Shown here: positions 56,440 through 64,000 of the stretch, piece by piece
How positions within the stretch are numbered: position 1 is the stretch's first letter
How the letters are laid out: every line of letters begins with the position of its first letter
Assembly (NCBI GenBank): GCA_029204225.1
Contig: CM055096.1
Location: 377,001 to 441,000 of the forward strand
From: Diphasiastrum complanatum
Taxonomy: Eukaryota; Streptophyta; Lycopodiopsida; Lycopodiales; Lycopodiaceae
Reading direction: 5' to 3'
DNA: 64,000 bases
Notes under the pieces: model-generated
Told to the model about the DNA's origin: nothing
Databases searched by the model: none
Seen by the model: only the letters and a program-made list of their open reading frames with translations
Translations under genes and position numbers: made by a program

Positions 56440-57000
56440 GGATACATATGCACGTAGCATATGTTCTATGGTCTAATTAGTTCTTTTTGTTGGACCATCC
56501 ATCCCGAGATGATCAGAAGACCTAAAGCTCAATGATGTTCATAGTTTAGAAAATAAGGTTGACCAAAAGTGATTGGTGGAGTTTAGATCACAATTGTTCA
56601 TAACGTCATTTGGTAATCCGTAACATCTAAGCACATGTTCAACATATATTTGAGCTAGATTAAAAGCCTTTGTAGTGGGCTTTACTAGAATAAAGGCAGC
56701 CAATTTGGTAAGATGGTTGACAGTTAACCCAAAATGTGTCATTTCGATTATTCTTCCTTTGGTAACCCCACCATAAAATCCATTGAAATACTATCCCGTT
56801 TTTTATCAGAGATATTTAATGGATATAGAAGTTCCCTAGCCTTAAGATATTCAACTTTGTGTAGTTGGCATTGGTCACACTTGACCGCATAAGATTTTAC
56901 GTAGGATAAAAATTCTAATGTATGATGTATGCATGAATGCCCCACATAAGATGATCCACGATTCTCATAAAGAATTGTTTTTTTTAATTGCATTCACATC
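56440..57000 (-). pseudogene. Ty3/gypsy integrase fragment
   Basis: Reading leftwards: H-H-T-L...C-D-Q-C-Q, the HHCC zinc-finger end; S-I-S-M-D-F-M-V-G-L-P (first catalytic Asp); N-H-L-T-K-L-A-A-F-I; Y-G-L-P-N-D-V with the second Asp in a changed context (N-C-D-L-N); N-H-F-W; and D-G-P-T-K-R-T-N, where the catalytic Glu region Q-T-E-R-T has become P-T-K-R-T. Pieces are in different frames (56993-56748, 56742-56539, then beyond). S-M-D-F and the short spacing suggest the chromovirus-like branch, distinct from the integrase at 17700-18650. RT and chromodomain are not visible. Confidence 0.8.
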
Positions 57001-59784
57001 GGGCATGCAAATTTTCTCCTTCCTGAACAAAAGTTCATTACAAATAGAGAAGTCATCAACACTTTTTTTATTCTTTTCCTCAAATTGATAACCTTAAAAA
57101 TCAGTCTTGCCTGACGAATCCTTCAACTCTTTGCCAAATCTATCCAAAGTGCAAATCTTTACTCATTTTGTAGGCACATAATGACCAAAAATTTAGCATT
57201 GAAGTCTTTTGGAAATAACAAAGACGCGAGAAAAATTTCTGAGATGAAAACTTATGTGCCAACAAAGGTCTGTCAAAAAATCCATGAGTTATCAATATCA
57301 ATGAATATTGGACATGGATGGGCCCAGGATAAGTAGCATATGACATTCATTTATCAGGTAGATGCATGCCATATTTTATGCATGGGCAAGAGGTTCTAAA
57401 AAAGAACATCAAAGATTAAAATCTATAGGTTTTTGTTGGGACATCCAAGAGAAGTAAATAGTAATGGAAACTAATAATTTTTAGGCCATGGCAAAGATGA
57501 ATATGGACAGCACCCCAAGAAAATAAAGAGATCTAGGAGTAGAAAAACATTCTCGTTGAGTGCCCCATGCAAAAGTTGGTCAACAAATGTCTCCACCACA
57601 AGAGCTCGTATGCCCTTACACTTTATTCATTGTAGGACAATGCTAAAACTCCTTCGAGTTAATGGAGACAAATATCTGCTATAACTAGTGATTGTACTAA
57701 ATCAAAGAATTTCAGACAACATTAAAGAAAAATAGTAACGTTACTTAGTTGAATGCATGAATCCTTCTTTTTCAGTGGTCTCCTCTTGATGAAAGATCAC
57801 TAATGTCCTTTGTTGCCAATCATTTTCTTCTGAAACATATATTCTTTGCATTGAATATGCATTAGTTTTCAAGTTCTCACAATAACCTAAAAGGTCATGT
57901 TTTCCATGGCACATATAAATATTAACTGAGTAATCTAATGAAGATTGGGATGTTTTAATGAATGTGGATCAATAGGATACAATGTTTCCAATGACCATAA
58001 ATCCAAATGCTTTAGTTTTTCTTTCCTATAATGGATCATCTCAGAAGTTGATAATTTTGATTCTTTTAAATTCCTTGTCCTAAGTGGACCCTACTCCACA
58101 AGAAAATCCACATGAAGATGATAAAGCTTAGGCATCATAGAAAAATAGTAATAAGTGTAATTCTGCAGACTGTGTAAAATACGGGAGAATCCGCAAAACT
58201 GGATAAACAGTTGGATGAACATTAAAAACCGATTAGTCGATTAGTAGGAAGGAGAATAATCCAACATCAACAATGGTATCACAGAACATACCCGACCAAT
58301 ATATGATTTTGTGATACTAGGGTCGATACCCGACTCGAGCTGGTTTTAGCCCATTAATGCACATATCGATATCCGGATTAGTGACAAAAAAATTGAATTT
58401 TAACATGGTATGAATATAGTATGCATTTTTAGTTGGTTTCCAAAATTTACATGTGTGATAAATATTACTCATGCTGGCCTAAAGACATTGGTGGGCATCA
58501 ACAAAGTTAAAAGGTCATGCTTTTACTACCTTTGATAAAAAATTTAATTTTAGAAAAAAATTATATACTCATACCCGGGTTTATACTCGGCTGGTATCAC
58601 CCTTCCAATACCCATGCCGGTTGATACCAACCACCAATTTGCAAACATGGTGATATTCATAGTCGGCTAGTATTAGAAATATTGATACTCGCCCAACACT
58701 GGAGAAAACATATTACAATTTCTTCATTGTTTTTATGAATACACAATTATAGACCGATTCATTTACTGATAAAACTTGCGAAGTTATATATCAGTATTTG
58801 GTATTTTGTTTTTTTATTTATAAATGATTTTTTTTTATATGTTAAAAAGGATATTTAAAAATAGAATAAAAACTTTGTATTAATGTCAAATTAAATATCT
58901 GTAAGTCAACATATGTGATACGAGAGTACCTTTTGAGGCATATTTTCAGGCATTGAAAGCATTTTTGTAAACAATCATTTATTTTTGAAGAATTTCTTGC
59001 ATTACCTCACTCTTTGGTGATAGCAATTCTCATCAAATTTCTGAATTGCTTAGAAAAGAGTTTTTAAAATTGTTATAAAATATCATAACACATGCAATAT
59101 CCTAGTTTAGAGCAAAACTTATTTACTTGGTTGTTTTGTATTTTGTTTACTTGGTTGTTTTGGAATACAACTTCAAACCAAATGAAACTATGTACAAATA
59201 TTTGAGAAACAACAATGGAAAGCAACATTTCAAAATTGGTAGCAAAAAAACCTTCATTTTACACAAACTCGTTCGTACACAAAATAATCTTAGCTCCATG
59301 CTAACTACCATACATGACATGACATGAGCGACGCATGTAACTCAAGCTGTTTGGAAATAATATTGGGTATCAGTTGTTTCTCAAGACTTATATTGAAAGG
59401 TCATTTCACTTAATAAACTCAACTTTTGATGACTATACAAACAAGCTCCTACGCAAAACTATAATTCAATTGTCAATATCTTATAGAGTTCACTTGTCTT
59501 GAAAATTTCTATTCAATTTGAATCGGGACAAAATTGTCTAGCTAGTTTATTTGCGTTCATATATCTGCATTGGGTAGTCGTTCCAATAGAATGGATTACA
59601 ATTTTCTGCAGGTAGTTTAATTCTGTGGTGAAGTTTGCTGGAGCCCAGTTGAAAGAATGCTGACTTACTGCACCTAGAACAAGTTCGATGAAGGTATTGA
59701 AGGTGTAGAGAGTCTTGTTTTCATGGTGAAGGAGAGACATTTGTTCTGAAGCGTCATGGAGCACAGAAAAGCATTCAATTTGGT
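57001..59784. other. Unassigned AT-rich sequence
   Basis: A short decayed frame (57346-57140, minus) may be more of the gypsy element. Around 58310-58690 the motif GATAC(C)CG/ATACTCG recurs several times. Otherwise no gene, LTR or repeat structure recognised. Confidence 0.3.
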
Positions 59785-60100
59785 ATAAGGGCTATCGACC
59801 AAATTTGGTGGGGGCGTTACTGAGGCAATGTGCTGCCTAACGGTGAAAGCACGGGTGCGTCCACGATTGGGGTGGTATGCTGCCGATCGTCTACCTATAA
59901 GGGCTATCGACTAGATTTGGTGGGGGAGTTATTGAGGCAATGTGCTTCCTAACGGTGAAAGCACAAGTGCGTCCACGAGGGTGGTATATTCAAGGATAGT
60001 TGTCGATCGTTTAGCCATAAGGGCTATCGACCAAAAAGTGGTGGGGCGTGACTGAGGCAATGTGCTGCTTAATGGTGAAAGCACGGATAGTTGGAGGGGT
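59785..60100. repeat. Three-unit tandem repeat, 112-120 bp
   Basis: Units start ATAAGGGCTATCGAC at 59785, 59897 and 60017. Each continues with a GTGGGGG-like run, GAGGCAATGTGCT, TAA(C/T)GGTGAAAGCAC and GATCGT. The third is incomplete at its end. No protein motif in any frame. Confidence 0.88.
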
Positions 60101-60326
60101 GTTCTCTGTGGGCTGATTCTGTGATCGATCTGTATAGGCACGGCCAGACAAAGGTCCGTTGGTAGGACCATCTCAAAGGGGGACCTTGTCTTTGTTACCT
60201 GTTAGTAAACCTGCCTGAGTGTCTTGCTTGTATGTATTCATGGTGAGTCTTAGTACTCGTGCTTTGTCTGGTTTGCATGATTGCTTGTGATACAAGGAGG
60301 TGATGGCTTGAGAAGGAACCTTTCTT
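60101..60326. other. Unassigned spacer
   Basis: Between the tandem repeat and the ORF cluster; nothing recognised. Confidence 0.25.
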
Positions 60327-61411
60327 TTGAAGGCTGACACCATCAAACAAAGAGCTATTGTTGATGATGCCTTGGGTGCTGACGAGGAGGCAAGATTGGC
60401 ATCAATGTATGACCTAGCCGAGTCTCGTGCATTGTCCATTTTTTTCTTATCTGACGTGACTCTATATGGCAAAACCAGACTCTCCTCGATTTGCCAGTGT
60501 ATTACATGAATAGTGTCACATACCTCTCACTGAATGATGTTGGAGATGTTCTTGATCTGAGGGAGGACGAAATATTATCAATTTTGTCTAGTTTCATCAA
60601 AGAATTTGGGGACTTCATAGATCTCGACGGTGATGATGATCTACGTATTCTATTGATTACAAAGACAGAGATGAATGGATGGATGGGACTGAAACACTAC
60701 AATCAATCATGTCTGAAAGCAGGGCATACCAGGCAAATTTGCCCGGTGAGGAGAAATTTTTGAAAATCCGGAGCAGATATGTGTCACAGTCTTCAGAAAC
60801 TAGTCCATCCAGTGCTTCGACAACCATTGTTGTTGGTCATCATCTACATATTGCTGCACTTATTGAAGATGATGAGCGTGATCTGGTAGGTAAATCTGGT
60901 TTTATCTTAATGAGATTTTTATTCAAATATAGTTATTTTGTTTTACATGTGACCTTTGCTCGTATTTTACATGCTATTGTTGAGGTGGATGCCTTTGCAA
61001 CAAAGCAGGGATATTTGAGGGATGGCCAGGGATCACGACAAAGGGATTCATCCCTGTCCAAATATTTGAAGTGCTTTGTAAATAAAGAGACTTGCATTCA
61101 TCATAGCAAATTTTCTTCAGATGCTGCAACAATAATAATGGCAATTAAAGTGTTATCCTATTTCTCGAATGGGCATAAATACCCTTCTGAATACATATAA
61201 AATTATTTTTGCAAAGAGAGACATTGCCATAAAAGTATTTGGCTATGTAGCTAAGGAAGTTCCGAAAAGGTTTTCCTCCTTAGCTGTTTTGTCTGGATAC
61301 ATTGACTCGAGCAAAAGAAGATCGATTGATTTTCTAGATCCATATGATAGAAAAAAAATTCTTCATGACCACATAGCAAAGCTGATCATTAAAGACAAAG
61401 AGAAACAATGA
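60327..61411 (+). CDS. Cluster of unrecognised ORFs, possible decayed or spliced gene
   Basis: Four plus-strand frames follow one another with small overlaps: 60327-60509 (A-I-V-D-D-A-L-G-A-D-E-E), 60491-60763 (L-N-D-V-G-D-V-L-D-L-R-E-D-E-I), 60679-61200 (E-D-D-E-R-D-L, then V-E-V-D-A-F-A-T-K-Q-G-Y-L) and 61169-61411 (S-G-Y-I-D-S-S-K-R-R-S-I-D-F). The composition is protein-like and acidic, and a donor-like GTAGGT follows D-D-E-R-D-L near 60885. I do not recognise any domain. It could be a frameshifted pseudogene or exons of a real gene. Confidence 0.35.
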
Positions 61412-62644
61412 TTTTGCCTTGCATTGTACTACAAATGATGCGCTATAATACATATACTTTTTTTTGTCTGATATCATGAAAATTACTATGGGTTGATTCT
61501 TGCATCAATACTATTTTTGTCTATAAATTTGCACGTCTTTCTGAATTTCTGATAATTTGTTGATCTAGTTTTATATCGGATTTGAATACGCCTGTAGAAC
61601 CATTGAAATAGCTGGATGATGTAACTATTAAGAGAACTGCATGACAAGGATGTGGATGGTGTGGATGTAGGAGTGGTTGAAGGAGAAGACTGATTACCCA
61701 ATTCTTGTACTTCTCCCTCCTTAAGGATCTTCATCTTCTCGGTGCTCAAAACCCGAGGGTTTATGATTGGGGTGCTCCTCCTAGTTGAGTCCCTTGGATT
61801 GTTCGTCTGTCTTATTGCCTTTGTTTTCTTGAGTGGGATCAACTACAAGAGTATCTTTGCTTGTGTGGTTGCAGGCAGCTCACTTTCTCCCTCCCCTAAA
61901 TCTGTTGCTTATGGTGGTAGCTGAAATGCTACCACAGAATCAACTATTTGTTGGATGTGAGGGGATGATGGGATGATGTCAGTAGTTGCAATGTCCCGGT
62001 TGGTGATGGGACCTGGATCTTCTAGCATCAGGTGATTGCACTTGTGGTGATTGTGGTTGTTGAGTATCCATCAGTTCTAGCTGTTTGCAGTAAGTGGCAG
62101 GTGATGTTCGTCTGGTCTTGCTCATCTAGTCTGCAATATGGCTTCCTCTTCATGAACATTGTCTCATTGCTGCACATTTGGTGATATAGGCACATGCAGC
62201 TGTTAGTTCTGTATCTTTGATAGTATCCAAGTTGGACTTTCATTGAATGAAGGACTCATGTGGTTGTTTTGTCAATTGAGTCTTTGGGTAATTGCTTCAG
62301 TAGAATCCCTTGATTAAAAGATGTTATTGAAGCTTGATCGAGAAATTTGTCAGAAGTCGAGGTGATTGTAGCTCTCTGTGATAGCACTTGGTTGTGGCAC
62401 TCAGTTTTTGGTTGAGCTGTCGGTGGGGACATTTGGACCAAATTTTCACAATTTCTTTGTAGTTGAATTGAAGACCAATATCTCTATTATAAGCAGGAAG
62501 CAACTATGAAATGACATGGATTTGTCAGAAGTTGGATATGCATAGACATCCTAAACTTTCTAGAAGGTAATCTGGAGATGGATAGATAAATAAAAAGTTT
62601 ATTTTGGAGCTATTCTACAATCATGACTTGTCGTTTACAGAGAG
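61412..62644. other. Unassigned sequence
   Basis: Minus-strand frames at 61842-61486 and 62441-62028 have Ser/Thr/Pro-rich or ordinary composition without motifs. RT, RNase H and 3' LTR of copia F would be expected here and are absent. Confidence 0.3.
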
Positions 62645-64000
62645 TCAATAAGTTTCACAAAACTCTTTCATCCTATTAGAGATGTACTCCCCTCCATTAT
62701 CACTTCTCAATACTTTCAAGCTAGTATTAAGTTGCTTTTCCACAAGAGTTTTGAACTTTACAAAGGACTCAAAAACTTCACTTTTCTTAGACAAGAGATA
62801 AACCCAAGAGTATCTTGATTTATCATCAATAAAAGTGACATACATAAGAGCTCCACCATTTGATTCATGTGAAAATGAATGAACATCCGAGTGTATAAGG
62901 TCAAGAGGAGAGTTAGATCTTATCAAAGATCTCTTGAAAGGAAGCTTATGAGATTTGGAGAGTCCACAAGCTTCACAAAGCTTGCCACACTTGGATATGG
63001 TTTTGATAAGTCCTCTTGCTAGCTCCTTTGTCACCATGGTCTCCATAGCTTTGTAGTCAGGATGGCCTACCTTTTCTGCCATAATTCCACTTGAGTGAGC
63101 TCCTCCCTTGCCATGTTCACACTTCCAACCATCACATTAGCATCCATTTGAATAACCTCCCTTGCTTGAAACCACTAGCAATACATTTTTCATCTTTCAA
63201 GATAGAACATGCTCCATGCTTGAAATGTACATCTAATCCACTATCCATAAGTTGTCCTACACTCAACAAGTTCTTTGTAATTGAAGGTACATAAAGAACA
63301 TTGTCTAGATCTACTTTTTTAGATGATCCTAGACATAAAGGAATGGATCCAACACCTACAATCTCACATTCTTGATCACTTACAGTGAAAATAAATCTCT
63401 TAGAACTATTGTAAGAAAGTATATTAGAAAAGTAGTCTTTTTGGTGAGTCATGTGAGAGCTTGCCCCACTATCAATCCACCAAGTGTCTTGATTAGATGT
63501 TTGTGGTGAGGATACCATCAAAGATAGATTGCCTTCTTCCTCCTCCTCAAGCACAAGATTGCCTTGAGTGTCTTTCTCTTGGGCAGTCTTCTTCTTGTAG
63601 CACTCGGATGCAAAATGTCCCTTTTTTTCCACAAAAGAAACACTTTAGCTTCTTCTTGTCCTTCTTGCTCTTGCCTTTGGAACTTGATGCTCCATCTTTG
63701 TTCTCCATCTCCATGTCTTGAGTCTTCTTGGATGGAAACTTCTTCTTCTTGCCTTTCAAAGAAAAGTTAGCTTTTTCATCACCATCATTCAAAGATAAGG
63801 AATTCATCCTACTTTTGATATGAAACATTTTACTCTCCTCACTAACAAGCACACTTTGAAGTTTTTCAATACTAGGAAGTGAATCTTTAATAGCAAAGGT
63901 TTGAACAAGATTGGAATAATCATCTCCTAATCCATTCAAAATGATTTGAACTAATTCATCATCTTTGATTTTATCATCTATAGAAGACAACTCCTTATTC
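62645..64000 (-). pseudogene. Copia F gag-protease-integrase, runs off the window
   Basis: Same family as D. From the window edge leftwards: gag (D-D-K-I-K-D-D-E-L-V-Q onward), knuckle C-F-F-C-G-K-K-G with the A7 frameshift (63628-63622), H-F-A-S-E-C in the next frame, protease W-W-I-D-S-G-A-S-S-H-M (about 63482-63450), L-Y-V-P-S-I-T-K-N, then a 1-bp loss near 63147 and another near 63070. Integrase follows (K-L-C-E-A-C-G-L-S-K-S-H, H-S-D-V-H-S, R-S-D-N-G-G-E-Y) and ends at about 62648, before the catalytic Glu region. RT and RNase H are missing. The gag N-terminus and 5' LTR lie beyond 64000. Confidence 0.9.

Noticed and set aside
60679-60763. Zinc-knuckle-like C...GH...C in the frame ending at 60763
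   Set aside because: The first Cys is missing and the competing frame over the same bases is longer and more protein-like, so the motif is probably accidental.

Overview
This is nuclear DNA of a land plant, made almost entirely of dead transposable elements. The evidence is many Ty1/copia and Ty3/gypsy gag-pol remnants with plant features (initiator-Met tRNA primer-binding sites TGGTATCAGAGC, TG...CA LTRs, CCHC zinc knuckles), several foldback MITE-like elements, AT-rich noncoding DNA, and isolated exon-like blocks with GT/AG splice sites. I cannot name the species. I saw no rRNA, tRNA, CRISPR or bacterial-type gene. All domain and family calls are by eye.

Layout. 407-2930: decayed gypsy-like gag/protease with three zinc knuckles. 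3659-8246: copia family A, 5'-truncated but with a complete 3' LTR. 9069-9637: solo LTR of family B. 10494-11985 (-): three candidate exons resembling the C-terminus of a plant EH-domain (Eps15/Pan1-like) endocytic protein. 12549-13166: MITE and palindromes. 14031-18720: gypsy remnant that joins the gag/protease of one lineage to the RT/RNase H/integrase of another, followed by an antisense ORF (19357-19840). 20827-22446: cluster of foldback elements and tandem duplications. 24636-26255 (-) and 30646-31969 (+): two related copia remnants with double zinc knuckles. 32829-39355: noncoding elements with about 1.3-kb LTRs (family G) interleaved with copia D (35885-37677). 40999-41685: exon-like blocks. 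41686-45433: copia J, fused to a family A gag piece. 46884-49507 (-): copia I, with one LTR that appears to serve two internal regions. 50736-51318: LTR of family A. 51664-51808: long TTC/CT microsatellite. 52301-55947 (-): copia B, the best preserved reading frame. 56440-57000 (-): gypsy integrase. 59785-60100: tandem repeat. 60327-61411: unassigned ORFs. 62645-64000 (-): copia F, same family as D, running off the window.

Nothing here looks like an intact autonomous element. B keeps an open gag-protease-integrase frame but has lost RT/RNase H. A keeps all domains but carries three stops and a frameshift. The more unusual signals are a frameshift at an A7 run shared by D and F, chimeric junctions (16465, 45433), a PPT-LTR-PBS arrangement at 48660-49516, recurrent CACGTG palindromes in LTRs and leaders, repeated mini-hairpins in the G LTR, an antisense ORF behind the gypsy pol, and a perfect 21-bp foldback at 22376-22425.
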